Counted from the stretch's first letter, positions 1 through 8,683 are shown. The stretch is 64,000 nt of DNA from Deinococcus actinosclerus (GCF_001507665.1 NZ_CP013910.1:2045501-2109500); one strand, 5' to 3'. A program made the numbers and translations. Notes: generated by a model from the letters alone, not told the origin.

Positions 1-571
1 CGCTGCGGATCATGCCGGTGCCGGGCGCGTACCAGACACTGCTCTTGATGGTGGTGGTCTTGGGCGCGCTGGTCCCCGGGAGGGTCATGGTCATGGTGGA
101 GGTGGTGTCGAGCCGCCACGCGGTGAACGTCCCGGCGGGCACCTTGATGGATTCGCGTTTCACGATCTTGTTGACGCTGGTGCTCTTGGCGGTGATGCCG
201 CCGCCCATCTTGACGTTCTGGTCACTTTTCCAGCTGTAGCCGGGCCGCCAGACGTTCAGGGGCGGCAGGAAGGCGCTGCTGGTCGTCGTGAGGTTGTCCT
301 TGCCGCCGGTGGACATCGTGCCGGTCAGGCCCTTGGCGGTGCAGGTCCAGGTCATGCTGGTGGTGGTGCCGGCCACGGCGGTGGTGGTGGTCACGCTGTT
401 GCTCTTGGCGGCGTTGGTGGTGGTGTAGGTGCTCGGGCCGGGGCCGGACATGCGGTAGGTGTAGACGCCGCTGGGGAACACGTCTTTCAGGGCGCAGGCG
501 GCGTGCGCGGCGGGGCTGGCCAGGGCGGCGAGGGTGACGCTCAGGATGAGGCGGGGGGTGGGTACGCGCAT
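1..571 (-). CDS. Exported hypothetical protein, partial (C-terminus outside window)
   Basis: About 190 codons are visible and the reading frame runs off the left edge. The start at 571 is preceded by a strong ribosome binding site (AGGAGGA, 8 nt upstream). The N-terminus is a typical signal peptide (MRVPTPRLILSVTLAALAS) ending near an Ala-X-Ala site. The mature part is Thr/Ser-rich and contains a 'KVPAGTFTAWRLD' stretch of the kind seen in DUF3108-like periplasmic proteins, where a lipid-binding beta fold is predicted. Location is therefore exported or cell envelope. No function can be assigned. Confidence 0.7.
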   Translation of the reverse strand, partial: MRVPTPRLILSVTLAALASPAAHAACALKDVFPSGVYTYRMSGPGPSTYTTTNAAKSNSVTTTTAVAGTTTSMTWTCTAKGLTGTMSTGGKDNLTTTSSAFLPPLNVWRPGYSWKSDQNVKMGGGITAKSTSVNKIVKRESIKVPAGTFTAWRLDTTSTMTMTLPGTSAPKTTTIKSSVWYAPGTGMIRS

Positions 572-761
572 GGGGTGTCCTCCTGTGGGCCGGGGCGTGA
601 TGCCGCGTCGGTGGTGCCGATTTGATGGTGCTTGCCGCCAGCGTAGCCGCCTGAAGATGTGAAGACAGGCCCATCCTCCTGGATGAGCCTGCGGGCCGTT
701 CATGGTGTCTTAAGGGTGCCGGGGCCGGAATGCCCGGCCTCTCCCCTGCCTGGCACGCCCT

Positions 762-2096
762 TCAGGGCGTGAGGCGGTGGCGGTCGCGGGGGAAGGCGCG
801 GGCGTAGCGGACGTTGCTGATGCCCAGCAGTTTGGCGGTGAGGCGCTCGGCGCCGATGGCGAAGCCGCCGTGGGGGGGCATGCCGTACTTGAAGACCTCG
901 GTGTAGCCTTCCAGCGTCTCGGGCTTGAGTTTGTACGTGGCGATGGAGTCCATGAGCATGGCGTGGTCGTGGATACGCTGGCCGCCGCTCGTGATCTCGA
1001 TCCCGCGGAACAGGAGGTCGAAGCCGCGCGTGATCTCACTGCTGGGGGTGCCGTCGGCGTTCGCGTCCGGGTGGGCGTAGAAGGGGCGGGCGGCGCGGGG
1101 GTACTTCGTGACGAACACGAAGTCGCTGCCCTCGGTTTCCGCGTAGTGCTGGCACAGCAGGCGCTCGGCTTCCGGGTCGAGGTCCTTGCCGCCCACCTGA
1201 TGCCCGTACTTCTCGGTGACCAGCGCGCGGGCGTCCAGCAGCGTGATGCGGGGGATGTGGGCGGGCACGTCGGGGATGGTCGCGCCGAGCAGGTCGAACT
1301 CGGCCTGCGCGGTGCTCTTCAGGCGGGTCATGATGGCGGCCAGGAGGCGGTTTTCGAGGCTCATGACGTCTTCCTCGTCCTCGATGAAGCCCATCTCGAC
1401 GTCCAGGCTCAGGTACTCGTTGAGGTGGCGGCTGGTGGCGTGCTCCTCGGCGCGGTAGACGGGCGCGACCTCGAACACGCGCTCGAAGACACCCACCATG
1501 ATCTGCTTGTACAGCTGCGGGCTCTGCGCGAGGTAGGCGGGGTGCCCGAAGTAGTCGATGGGGAACAGGTTCGCGCCGCCCTCGGCGCCCGCCGAGACGA
1601 TCTTGGGGGTGCTGATCTCGGTGAAGCCCTCGGTCATCAGGTGGTCGCGGAAGGCGGCGACGAGTTCCGCCTGGACCTTCAGCGCGGCGCGTTCCTTCAG
1701 GCCGCGCACGGTGACGACCCGGTAGTCGAGCATGGTTTCCGGGTTGACGTTCCATTCCATCTTGGGAATCTCGACCGGGGCGGGCTCCACGGCCGCACTG
1801 ATGACGCGGAAGTCCTCGACCTGCACCTCGAAACCGCCGGGGGCCTTGGGGTGCGCCTTGACCTTCCCGGTGACCTCCACGCTGCTCTCGGCCAGGGGCA
1901 GGGTCAGGCCGCTGCCGACACACTGGGTGACGCCGCTCACGTCGCGCAGCACCAGGAACTGCACGCCGCCCAGGTCGCGCCGGGCGTGCACGAAGCCCTG
2001 GAGGCGCACGGTCTGACCGTCGTGGTTCCTGAGGTCGCGGGTGAGGGTGCGGGGCAGGCGTGTCTGGGCAGGTTCGGTCGGTGCTGGGGTGGTCAT
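762..2096 (-). CDS. aspS2: Non-discriminating aspartyl-tRNA synthetase, archaeal type (AspRS2)
   Basis: This 444-aa class II synthetase has an N-terminal OB-fold anticodon-binding domain (about residues 20-110), a class II motif 2 (YRAEEH then RHLNEY) and motif 3 (AIGAERL, about residues 413-419). It lacks the large GAD insertion of bacterial AspRS, so it is the short archaeal type. In Deinococcus radiodurans the equivalent enzyme also aspartylates tRNA-Asn, and GatCAB then amidates Asp-tRNA-Asn. This makes it the first enzyme of Asn-tRNA synthesis (known for the family, inferred here). The start at 2096 has an AAGGAG site 5 nt upstream. The 5' leader carries an Asn-rich leader peptide and a terminator, described separately. 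Confidence 0.93.
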   Translation of the reverse strand: MTTPAPTEPAQTRLPRTLTRDLRNHDGQTVRLQGFVHARRDLGGVQFLVLRDVSGVTQCVGSGLTLPLAESSVEVTGKVKAHPKAPGGFEVQVEDFRVISAAVEPAPVEIPKMEWNVNPETMLDYRVVTVRGLKERAALKVQAELVAAFRDHLMTEGFTEISTPKIVSAGAEGGANLFPIDYFGHPAYLAQSPQLYKQIMVGVFERVFEVAPVYRAEEHATSRHLNEYLSLDVEMGFIEDEEDVMSLENRLLAAIMTRLKSTAQAEFDLLGATIPDVPAHIPRITLLDARALVTEKYGHQVGGKDLDPEAERLLCQHYAETEGSDFVFVTKYPRAARPFYAHPDANADGTPSSEITRGFDLLFRGIEITSGGQRIHDHAMLMDSIATYKLKPETLEGYTEVFKYGMPPHGGFAIGAERLTAKLLGISNVRYARAFPRDRHRLTP

Positions 2097-2125
2097 GCGG
2101 GCTCCTTGTGCATCGGTGTTCACTG

Positions 2126-2159
2126 AAAAGCCCCCGACTCCGGTGAGGGTGTCGGGGGC
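2126..2159 (-). terminator. Attenuator: intrinsic terminator in the aspS2 leader
   Basis: On the minus strand a perfect 9-bp stem (GCCCCCGAC / GTCGGGGGC) with a 12-nt loop is followed directly by TTTT. It lies between the leader peptide stop (2182) and the aspS2 start (2096), so it would end transcription before aspS2. The GGGG at 2178-2181, just past the leader stop codon, could pair with the C-run of the 5' arm and form an antiterminator. That pairing is inferred and is short. Confidence 0.8.
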
Positions 2160-2181
2160 GCGGTATGCGGCGTGACGTCCC

Positions 2182-2223
2182 CTAGCAGGGATCATCATTC
2201 ACGTTGTTGTTCGCCGCGATCAT
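2182..2223 (-). CDS. Leader peptide MIAANNNVNDDPC upstream of aspS2
   Basis: A 13-codon ORF reads M-I-A-A-N-N-N-V-N-D-D-P-C-stop: four Asn codons (AAC AAC AAC, AAT) and two Asp codons (GAT GAT). Its ATG lies 7 nt after a TACACT -10 box, so it should be translated from the 5' end of the mRNA. The terminator follows 23 nt after its stop. This is the layout of amino-acid biosynthetic attenuators such as his and trp. Here the repeated codons match the tRNA (tRNA-Asn) whose charging begins with the downstream enzyme. Too short for automatic gene calling. Confidence 0.75.
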   Translation of the reverse strand: MIAANNNVNDDPC

Positions 2224-2230
2224 GCGGGGC

Positions 2231-2260
2231 AGTGTACGCGCGCCCGGCGGGGGTGGTCAA
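2231..2260 (-). promoter_or_regulatory. Promoter of the aspS2 leader
   Basis: On the minus strand TTGACC (2255-2260), an 18-nt spacer and TACACT (2231-2236) are followed by 7 nt and the leader-peptide ATG. Both boxes are close to the sigma-70 type consensus. The spacing to ATG matches the leaderless promoters seen throughout the window. Confidence 0.7.
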
Positions 2261-2308
2261 CGCGGGCGGCTAGGCAGGCACATGGGGGCGGGCACCACAC
2301 ATTTACCG

Positions 2309-2327
2309 ACCGTCCAGACGGTATGCT
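2309..2327 (+). promoter_or_regulatory. Perfect palindrome overlapping the promoter of the TetR gene
   Basis: ACCGTCCAGACGGT (2309-2322) is a perfect inverted repeat with a 2-nt centre. It abuts TATGCT (2322-2327), a -10 box 6 nt before the ATG of the TetR gene. A repressor bound here would block RNA polymerase, which fits autoregulation of the TetR-MFS unit. Binding is inferred. Confidence 0.55.
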
Positions 2328-2333
2328 TTTTGT

Positions 2334-2885
2334 ATGGCCCGGACCCGTCAACCCGAACTCACCCGCGCCGCCCTGCTGGACGCCGCCTCAGTCGTCCTGC
2401 GCGACCAGGGGGCCGCCCTGTCGCTGGACGCCGTGGCCCGCGCCGCCGGCGTCAGCAAGGGCGGCCTGCTGCACCACTACCCCAGCCGCGACGCGCTGCT
2501 GCGCGCCCTGGGCTTCGCGCTGATTGACCGCTTCCGCCAGCAGCTGGACGCCGCCCACGCTCACGAACTCGCCGCGCACGGCCCGGCGCGCGGCGCGTGG
2601 CTGCGCGCGTACATCACGCTGACCTTCACCCCCGACCGGGACGGGGAGGCGCTGCACGCGGCCCTCGCCCCCCTGGCCGGCCACCCGGCGCTCTTGGCCG
2701 GACTGAGCGAGGCGCAGGCGTTCCTGCTGACCGACGCCGAGGCGGACGGCGTGCCCCCCGGCACCGCGCACGCCATCCGGCTGGCCTGCGACGGCTACTG
2801 GATGGGCGACCTGACCGGCCTGCCACGCCTGAACGCCGCGCAGGCGCAGGCCCTGCGGGAGACGCTGACCGCATGGACCCGCTGA
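2334..2885 (+). CDS. TetR/AcrR family transcriptional regulator
   Basis: This 183-aa protein has the TetR helix-turn-helix in its first 55 residues ([22 protein letters not shown], written here in part as [16 protein letters not shown]), followed by a helical ligand-binding domain. TATGCT lies 6 nt before the ATG, so the mRNA is probably leaderless. It overlaps the next gene, an MFS transporter, by 13 nt. This is the usual arrangement of a drug-responsive repressor with its efflux pump. The ligand is unknown. Confidence 0.9.
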   Translation: MARTRQPELTRAALLDAASVVLRDQGAALSLDAVARAAGVSKGGLLHHYPSRDALLRALGFALIDRFRQQLDAAHAHELAAHGPARGAWLRAYITLTFTPDRDGEALHAALAPLAGHPALLAGLSEAQAFLLTDAEADGVPPGTAHAIRLACDGYWMGDLTGLPRLNAAQAQALRETLTAWTR

Positions 2886-4168
2886 AACCAGCTGGACAGC
2901 CGGGCCTCCCGGCGGGCGGCGCCGATCCGGGCCCCGGCTGGCAGCGGCGCTACTGGAGCATCTTCGGCGGGCAGGCGCTGTCGCTGATCGGGTCGGCCAT
3001 GACGCAGTTCGTGCTGCTGTGGTGGATCACTGACACGACCGGCAGCGCCGCCGCGCTGGGCGTGGCAGGCGTGGCGGCGCTGCTGCCGCAGGCGCTGCTC
3101 TCCCCCGTGGGCGGCATCCTCGCCGACCGCTACAGCCGCCGCGCGATCATGATCGGCGCGGACGTAATCAGCGCCGCGTGCATGCTCGTGCTGATCGGCC
3201 TGTTCGCCAGCGGCGGCGCGCAGCTGTGGCACGTGTACACCATGATGGCCGTGCGCAGCGCCATGCAGGCCTTCCAGACCCCGGCGGCGGGGGCGAGTAC
3301 CGCCATGCTGGTGCCCGCCAGCTTCCTGCCGCGCGCGGCGGGCCTGAACCAGACCCTCCAGGGCGTCATGACGGTGGCCGCCGCGCCGCTGGGGGCCCTG
3401 GCGATCAGCGTGCTGCCGCTGGGCGCGGCCCTGAGCATCGACGTGGCCACCGCGCTGCTGGGCGTCGCGCCGCTGCTGCGCTACGCGGTGCCGCAACCGC
3501 GCGTGACCCGCGAGGCGGGGGCGGGCGTCCTGTCGGACTTCCGGGCGGGCGTGCACGTGGTGTGGCGCGACGCGGGCCTGCGCCGCCTGTACCTGCTGCT
3601 GGGCGCGGTGGTGCTGGCGGTCATGCCGACCTTCACGCTCACGCCGCTGCTCGTCAAGACCCACTTCGGCGGGGGGGCGGGGCAGGTGGCCCTCATGGAG
3701 GGCCTGTCCGGCGTGGGCATGATCGCGGGCGGCGTGCTCGTCGCGGCCCTGAACCCGCGCCGGCCGGTGATGACGATCCTCCTGTCGTTCGCCGCGTCGT
3801 GCCTGACGGTGGCCCTGACCGCCCTGGCGCCCGGGGAGGCGTTCTGGCTGGCGGTCGTGTGGTGGGTCGTGAGCGGCGTGACGTTCTCGTTCGGGAACGC
3901 GCCCATGACGGCGCTGCTCCAGCGCGTGATCCCGAACGAGTTGCAGGGCCGCGCGCTGTCCCTGCTGAACACGGTCATGGGCCTGTCGGGACCGGTGGGG
4001 CTGGCGCTGGCCGGACCGCTGGGCGAGTGGATCGGCGTGCGGGGCGTGTTCGTGGTGGGCGGCGTCCTGAGCGGCGCGGCGGCCCTGGCCGGGTTCCTGT
4101 CCCCGGCGCTGCGCCGCCTGGACGCGCCGGCCGGTCACCCGTCCGGCGAGGCGTCCCGCGCCGGGTAG
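2873..4168 (+). CDS. MFS transporter (MFS_3/EntS-like exporter)
   Basis: This 431-aa protein of about 12 membrane helices starts at an ATG inside the end of the TetR gene. The conserved loop 2-3 motif of the superfamily is present as [14 protein letters not shown]. The overall pattern (long N-terminal helical half, central cytoplasmic loop, C-terminal helical half) fits the MFS_3 group that includes enterobactin and macrolide exporters. Translation is probably coupled to the regulator. The substrate cannot be told from sequence. Overlap and co-direction suggest the TetR protein controls it. Confidence 0.88.
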   Translation: MDPLKPAGQPGLPAGGADPGPGWQRRYWSIFGGQALSLIGSAMTQFVLLWWITDTTGSAAALGVAGVAALLPQALLSPVGGILADRYSRRAIMIGADVISAACMLVLIGLFASGGAQLWHVYTMMAVRSAMQAFQTPAAGASTAMLVPASFLPRAAGLNQTLQGVMTVAAAPLGALAISVLPLGAALSIDVATALLGVAPLLRYAVPQPRVTREAGAGVLSDFRAGVHVVWRDAGLRRLYLLLGAVVLAVMPTFTLTPLLVKTHFGGGAGQVALMEGLSGVGMIAGGVLVAALNPRRPVMTILLSFAASCLTVALTALAPGEAFWLAVVWWVVSGVTFSFGNAPMTALLQRVIPNELQGRALSLLNTVMGLSGPVGLALAGPLGEWIGVRGVFVVGGVLSGAAALAGFLSPALRRLDAPAGHPSGEASRAG

Positions 4169-4202
4169 GTTCGCGGGACGCCGAGCCGCTATCCTCTGGG
4201 GC

Positions 4203-5117
4203 ATGTCAACGAACGTTCGTTCGGCGGGCCGCCCGTCCGGGCTGGCGCGGCCCCGCAGCCTGCTGTTCGCGCCGGGGAACCGCGCCGACCTGATCGCCAA
4301 GCTGCCCCGCAGCGCCCCCGACGCGGTGGTCATCGACCTGGAGGACGCCATTCCCGGCACGCCCGAGGCGAAGGCCGCCGCCCGCCCGGTCGCGCGCGAC
4401 GCGGCGCGGGACCTGATCGCCACCGCGCCGCACCTGCCGGTGTTCCTGCGCGTGAATGCCGTGCATTCGCCATACTTCGCCGAGGACCTGCACGTGCTCA
4501 CGCCCGAGCTGGCCGGCGTGGTCGTGCCGAAACTGGAACGCGCGGACGACGTGCGGCAGGTCGTAAACGCCCTGGCGACCTTCGGCCTGACCCTCCCCAT
4601 CCTGGCCGGCCTGGAGACCGGCGCGGGCGTGTGGCACGCGCACGAGATCCTGCGCGAGGACGCCGTGCGCTGGGCGTACTTCGGCGCGGAGGACTACACG
4701 ACCGACCTGGGAGGCCGCCGCACGCCCGGCGGGCTGGAGGTCCTGTACGCCCGCTCGCAGGTGGCGCTCGCCGCCCGGCTGACCGGCGTCCCCGCGCTGG
4801 ACATCGTCGTGACCGCCCTGAACGACCCGGAGCGCTTCCGCGAGGACGCCGCGCTGGGCCGCGCGCTGGGCTACGCCGGGAAGCTGTGCATCCACCCGGC
4901 CCAGGTCGAACTGGCCCACGAGTCCTTCGGCGCGACGCCCGCCGAGCTGACGCGCGCCCGCGCCCTGCTCGCCGCCGCGCATGACGCCGCCACGCAGGGT
5001 CACGGCGCGTTCAGCTTCGAGGGGCAGATGGTGGACGAACCCATGCTCGCCGCCGCGCGCGCCATCCTCGCGCAGGATCACGCCGGACTCCCCCACCCCG
5101 GAGGCTCCCATGAATGA
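4203..5117 (+). CDS. CitE/HpcH-HpaI aldolase family protein (malyl- or citramalyl-CoA lyase-like)
   Basis: This 304-aa TIM-barrel protein starts FAPGNR near residue 20 and carries the family motifs DLEDAIPG (Mg-binding/catalytic region), VPKLE and a C-terminal [10 protein letters not shown]. These mark CitE-like acyl-CoA lyases or malyl-CoA thioesterases. TATCCT lies 7 nt before the ATG (leaderless). It overlaps the MaoC-type dehydratase gene by 8 nt. The pair suggests one acyl-CoA route such as mesaconyl-CoA / methylmalyl-CoA interconversion; the exact substrate is inferred. Confidence 0.85.
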   Translation: MSTNVRSAGRPSGLARPRSLLFAPGNRADLIAKLPRSAPDAVVIDLEDAIPGTPEAKAAARPVARDAARDLIATAPHLPVFLRVNAVHSPYFAEDLHVLTPELAGVVVPKLERADDVRQVVNALATFGLTLPILAGLETGAGVWHAHEILREDAVRWAYFGAEDYTTDLGGRRTPGGLEVLYARSQVALAARLTGVPALDIVVTALNDPERFREDAALGRALGYAGKLCIHPAQVELAHESFGATPAELTRARALLAAAHDAATQGHGAFSFEGQMVDEPMLAAARAILAQDHAGLPHPGGSHE

Positions 5118-5583
5118 AGACCTGAACCGCCCGCAGGGCCGCTACCTGGAGGAACTGACCCCCGGCACCGTCATCCGGCACCGCGTGACCCGCACGGTCA
5201 CCGAGGCCGACAACGTGTTCTTCACGACGATGACCATGAACCCGCAGCCGCTGCATCTGGATCACGAGTACGCCGCCGCCACCGAGTTCGGACGGCCCCT
5301 GGTGAACAGCCTGCTCACCCTGAGCCTGCTGGTGGGCCTCAGCGTGCACGAACTGACGCTGGGCACCCTGGTCGCCAATCTGGGCCTGACAGACGTGGCG
5401 TTCCCGAAACCGGTGTTCCACGGGGACACCATCCACGCCGAATCGGAGGTCCTCGAAGTGCGCGAGAGCCGCAGCCGCCCCGACGCGGGCATCGTGGTCG
5501 TGGAGCACCGCGCGCTGAACCAGCGGGGCGAGGTCGTCGCGAAGTGCAAGCGGACCGCGCTGATGCAGAAACGCCCGGCCTGA
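5110..5583 (+). CDS. MaoC-like (R)-specific acyl-CoA hydratase
   Basis: This 157-aa single hot-dog domain protein has the MaoC signature [12 protein letters not shown] (Asn, His and Asp of the hydratase motif) and FGRPLVNS. Its ATG lies inside the end of the CitE-like gene, so translation is probably coupled. With that partner it most resembles mesaconyl-CoA hydratase-like enzymes, which add water across an enoyl-CoA. The substrate is inferred from context only. Confidence 0.85.
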   Translation: MNEDLNRPQGRYLEELTPGTVIRHRVTRTVTEADNVFFTTMTMNPQPLHLDHEYAAATEFGRPLVNSLLTLSLLVGLSVHELTLGTLVANLGLTDVAFPKPVFHGDTIHAESEVLEVRESRSRPDAGIVVVEHRALNQRGEVVAKCKRTALMQKRPA

Positions 5584-5601
5584 CCGGGTCAGGTCACGGG
5601 A

Positions 5602-6336
5602 TCACGCCAGGCTGGCGGCCAGGGCGCGCAGCTGGCCGCCGGCGTCGTCGCTGACCACGCCGCCGTGGTACGTCACGATGGTCTGGACGTCCTCCTGCGC
5701 GAGGCGGCGCACGGACGCGTGGGCGGCGGGCAGATCCGGCGTGGCGCGGGGCAGCGGGCCGCTCAGCTGCCCGCCCTGCGAGGTCAGGGCGTCGCCGCTG
5801 ATGAGTGTCCGCCCACCGGGCACCAGGAGGCTCAGGTGCCCCGGGGTGTGTCCGGGCGTGGCGATGACGCGCACGCCGCCGGGCAGCTGGTCTCCGTCAC
5901 GCAGGGGCCGCTGCACGGGCACGCGGACAGGGTCGCGGGTCAGCATGGCGCGCAGGGGGGCGCTCAGCTGGGGGTCGCCCAGCATGGCCTGCGCCTGTTC
6001 GGGGCTGGGCAGTTTCTGCGCGCGGCGCGCGCCGGTCACGTAGGGCACCTCGTCTTCCAGGGCGTACACCTCGGCGCCAGTGGCCCGCACGATGTCCTCC
6101 AGGCTGCCGATGTGGTCGAGGTCGTGGTGCGTGACGACCACGCGCCGCACCTGGCCCAGCGCGTACCCCGCTTGGGCGAGTTCGGCCGTGATGGCCTCCA
6201 GCATGCCGGGCAGGCCGGTGTCCACCAGGGTCAGGGTGTGGTCCGGTCCGGCCAGCGCGACCGGGTGGATCAGGGTGGGGCCGTCCAGCAGGGTGGCGGG
6301 CAGGTCCAGGACGATCACGTCACCGAGGCGTTGCAT
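5602..6336 (-). CDS. MBL-fold metallo-hydrolase
   Basis: This 244-aa metallo-beta-lactamase fold protein has the metal motif THHDLDH near residue 70, a later ATPGHTPGH (third ligand) and SGDAL (bridging Asp). These support a di-zinc hydrolase of the glyoxalase II / lactonase group. No signal peptide is seen, so it should be cytoplasmic. It is convergent with the MaoC gene, with an 18-nt gap. The substrate is unknown. Confidence 0.88.
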   Translation of the reverse strand: MQRLGDVIVLDLPATLLDGPTLIHPVALAGPDHTLTLVDTGLPGMLEAITAELAQAGYALGQVRRVVVTHHDLDHIGSLEDIVRATGAEVYALEDEVPYVTGARRAQKLPSPEQAQAMLGDPQLSAPLRAMLTRDPVRVPVQRPLRDGDQLPGGVRVIATPGHTPGHLSLLVPGGRTLISGDALTSQGGQLSGPLPRATPDLPAAHASVRRLAQEDVQTIVTYHGGVVSDDAGGQLRALAASLA

Positions 6337-6384
6337 GCGTGAAGGGTACCCCGCGCCGGGTGGGCGGGGCGCTTCAGTCTCCCT

Positions 6385-7080
6385 TCATTCTAGCTGCTCG
6401 GCTTCTTCCAGGGTGATGCCCAGCAGGCCGTCCACGTCGAGCAGCGTGACCTGCTGGCCGTTGCTCTTCACGAGCCCGGCGTGTTGCAGGCGGCGCATGA
6501 CGCGCGAGACGGTCTCGCGGCTTGACGAGATGCGCGCCATGATGTCCTGGGTGCTCAGGGGCAGCACCTCGGGGTGGGGCACGCCCGCGCCGACGCGCTG
6601 CTGGTAGAGGTTCGTGAAGACGTGACTCAGGGCCGCCTCGGTGTTCAGGCCGAAGGCGATCAGTTCGTCGTTCAGGAACGTGATGCGCTGCACGAGCAGG
6701 GCGCTGAGGTTCCACAGCACGTCGGGGTGGCGGCGCAGGATCTGGCGGAAGTGCTCGCGGTACAGCATCAGGGAGGTCACGTCGCTCAGGGCGCGGACGG
6801 TGGCGCTGCGTTCCCCGTCGCCCAGTACGGCGGTCTCGCCGACGACGGCGGGCGCGTAGACGTCACCCATGACGCGTTCGCGGCTGCCCAGGCTGACCCG
6901 CGAGACGCGCACGACGCCGTGCGTGATCAGGTACAGCGCCTCGCCCTGGGCGTCCTGTTCCAGGATGACCTGTCCGGCGCGGAAGTGCCGCTCGGTGGTC
7001 ACGCGCGCGGCTTCCTGAAGCGCTTCCGGCGGCACGTTCCGGAACAGGGGGGATAGTTGAAGGTCGTCCAGCCGGGGCAT
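6385..7080 (-). CDS. Crp/Fnr family transcriptional regulator
   Basis: This 231-aa protein has an N-terminal cyclic-nucleotide-binding-like beta barrel (about residues 15-125, with VVGETAVLGDGERSATVRAL resembling a phosphate-binding cassette) and a C-terminal winged helix containing SSSRETVSRVMRRL. The start at 7080 is 8 nt after TAGGAT (leaderless). Longer starts upstream would read through that promoter. No Fnr-type cysteine cluster is seen, so it is closer to Crp. A near-perfect 21-bp palindrome lies just upstream and may be its own operator. Confidence 0.9.
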   Translation of the reverse strand: MPRLDDLQLSPLFRNVPPEALQEAARVTTERHFRAGQVILEQDAQGEALYLITHGVVRVSRVSLGSRERVMGDVYAPAVVGETAVLGDGERSATVRALSDVTSLMLYREHFRQILRRHPDVLWNLSALLVQRITFLNDELIAFGLNTEAALSHVFTNLYQQRVGAGVPHPEVLPLSTQDIMARISSSRETVSRVMRRLQHAGLVKSNGQQVTLLDVDGLLGITLEEAEQLE

Positions 7081-7110
7081 GTCGCACCATCCTAGCCTGC
7101 TGAGGCTTCC

Positions 7111-7131
7111 CTGAACAGTCTGACCGTTCAG
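7111..7131. promoter_or_regulatory. 21-bp near-perfect palindrome in the crp-like/ABC divergent region
   Basis: CTGAACAGTC and GACCGTTCAG flank a central T; 9 of 10 arm positions are symmetric. It lies 31 bp upstream of the Crp/Fnr gene and about 107 bp upstream of the divergent ABC ATPase gene. Its size and symmetry fit a dimeric regulator such as the adjacent Crp-type protein, although it is not the E. coli CRP consensus. Confidence 0.5.
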
Positions 7132-7237
7132 AAAGGAGCGCCGCGGCGCGCACCCACGCGCAGTTTTTCGGCCGCCCGTCCGCGCGGCGGCGGTTCCCGG
7201 GGCCAGAGCGCCGCGCCGAGCGGGTAACATGCCCCGC

Positions 7238-7927
7238 GTGAGTCTTCCGCTTTCCGTGCCGCCCGCCCTGGAGGGCCGCGACCTGCAGCAGGCGTTCGGA
7301 CCGCAGACCGTCCTGCGCGGCGTGACGCTGCAGGTGCGTCCCGGGGAGGTGGTGGCCGTGACCGGGCCGTCCGGCAGCGGCAAGAGCACCCTGCTGCACC
7401 TGCTGGGCGGGCTGGACACCCCGCAGGGCGGCGAGGTGTACTGGGCGGGCACGCGCGTGGACACGCTGGGCACCCAGGTGCGCGCGCAGCGCCGGGCCGC
7501 GCAGCTCGGGCTGGTGTTCCAGCACCATTACCTGCTGGAGGACCTGAGCGTGCTGGACAACGTGCTGATTCCCACCCGTCTGTCCGGCCGGGGGGACGAG
7601 GGGCGCGCCCGCGACCTGCTGGGCCGCGTGGGGCTGGCCGGGCGTGAGGGGGCCTATCCCGGCGTGCTCAGCGGCGGCGAGCGGCAGCGCGTGGCGGTGG
7701 CCCGCGCCCTGGCGGCGCACCCGGCGGCGGTGCTGGCCGATGAACCCACCGGCAGTCTGGACCGCGCGAATGCGCAGGCGGTGGCGCAGCTTCTCGTGAA
7801 CCTCGCGCGCGAGGAGGGCGCGGGGGTGCTGCTGGTTACGCACGATGACCGGCTCACCCGTTACGCGGACCGTACCCTGCACCTGCTGGACGGCCAGTTC
7901 ACGGACGAGGCCCCGGACTTCGCCTGA
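7238..7927 (+). CDS. ABC transporter ATP-binding protein, LolD/MacB type
   Basis: This 229-aa ABC ATPase has Walker A GPSGSGKST (about residues 43-51), signature LSGGERQR, Walker B VLADEPTGSLD and an H-loop TH. The closest type is LolD/MacB, which powers lipoprotein release or macrolide/peptide export. The GTG at 7238 is chosen because TAACAT lies exactly 7 nt upstream; the ATG at 7229 overlaps that -10 box and would be poorly placed. No permease gene is adjacent. A LolA-like carrier follows on the other strand, which hints at an envelope role. Confidence 0.9.
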   Translation: MSLPLSVPPALEGRDLQQAFGPQTVLRGVTLQVRPGEVVAVTGPSGSGKSTLLHLLGGLDTPQGGEVYWAGTRVDTLGTQVRAQRRAAQLGLVFQHHYLLEDLSVLDNVLIPTRLSGRGDEGRARDLLGRVGLAGREGAYPGVLSGGERQRVAVARALAAHPAAVLADEPTGSLDRANAQAVAQLLVNLAREEGAGVLLVTHDDRLTRYADRTLHLLDGQFTDEAPDFA

Positions 7928-7990
7928 GGCGGGCCTGCGCCGGCGTGGAGCGGTCCGGGGGTGGGGCCTGCCGGCGGGGGGCAGCGTGAA

Positions 7991-8018
7991 AGCCGCCCGG
8001 CGCGGGGCGCGGGCGGCT
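7991..8018 (-). terminator. Terminator of the LolA-like gene
   Basis: On the minus strand AGCCGCCCG and CGGGCGGCT form a 9-bp stem ending in a short T-run, 15 nt after the stop codon at 8033. Confidence 0.65.
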
Positions 8019-8032
8019 GGGACACGGCGGGT

Positions 8033-8683
8033 TTACTGCTTGATGATCTGCGCGTCCTTGGGCAGCTGCCGGATGGCCGCGGCGGTGATGCCGCTGTTCA
8101 CCTTGTAGCTGCTGACGGTCAGGTCCGCGACGGTCTTGCCGCCGCTGAGCAGCTGGATGCGGGTGGGGCGCCAGCCGGCCTCGGTGATCCAGACGCGGCT
8201 GCTGTCACCGCCGCCGGTCTTGGGGGTGGCTTCGAGCTGGTACACGCGCTTCCCGGCGCTGCCGCTCGTGCCGAGCAGCTTGACGTTGTAGCGCGCGAGC
8301 ATGCTGGCGGTGTTCGTCAGCTGCGTGAAGTCCAGGCCCAGGCCGGCCTGATCGGCGGCCTTCTGGGCGCTGGTGACCGTGATCTGGTTCGTGAGGTACA
8401 TGTACTGGCGGATCTCGGTCTTGTCGGCGACGATCACGTTGTCGGCCAGGGCGTCGGGCGCCATGAACTGCACGCGCGCGAGGCTCTGGGCGGGAATCGC
8501 CTTGACGGTCAGGTCGATCTTCTGGCCGGCGCTGTCGAAGCTAGCGTTGCCGCTCAGGCGGAAGGTGACGTCCTTGGCGGCCTTCTGGGCGGCGTCCACC
8601 TTGTTCACGATGTCCTGCGCGCTCTGGGCGCCCGCGACACTCAGGAGGCCCGCAAGGAGGGTCAGGGTCAGGCGTTTGCTCAT
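8033..8683 (-). CDS. LolA-like outer-membrane lipoprotein carrier family protein
   Basis: This 216-aa protein has a clear signal peptide ([19 protein letters not shown]) and no lipobox, so it is periplasmic. The mature region follows the LolA/LolB fold pattern: repeated amphipathic strands, '[15 protein letters not shown]', and a Trp-Arg-Pro-Thr (WRPTRIQL) motif common in outer-membrane lipoprotein-sorting relatives. The role (lipid or lipoprotein transfer between membranes) is inferred from the fold. The neighbouring LolD-like ATPase gene is consistent with it. Confidence 0.75.
   Translation of the reverse strand: MSKRLTLTLLAGLLSVAGAQSAQDIVNKVDAAQKAAKDVTFRLSGNASFDSAGQKIDLTVKAIPAQSLARVQFMAPDALADNVIVADKTEIRQYMYLTNQITVTSAQKAADQAGLGLDFTQLTNTASMLARYNVKLLGTSGSAGKRVYQLEATPKTGGGDSSRVWITEAGWRPTRIQLLSGGKTVADLTVSSYKVNSGITAAAIRQLPKDAQIIKQ

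Noticed and set aside
2096..2230. T-box riboswitch in the aspS2 leader
   Set aside because: An ACCGCG string is present, but the T-box core, specifier loop and length are missing. The Asn-rich leader peptide explains the terminator better.
6385..7473. Longer Crp-type protein starting at 7473
   Set aside because: The extra part reads through the leaderless promoter and the palindrome and is antisense to the ABC ATPase gene.
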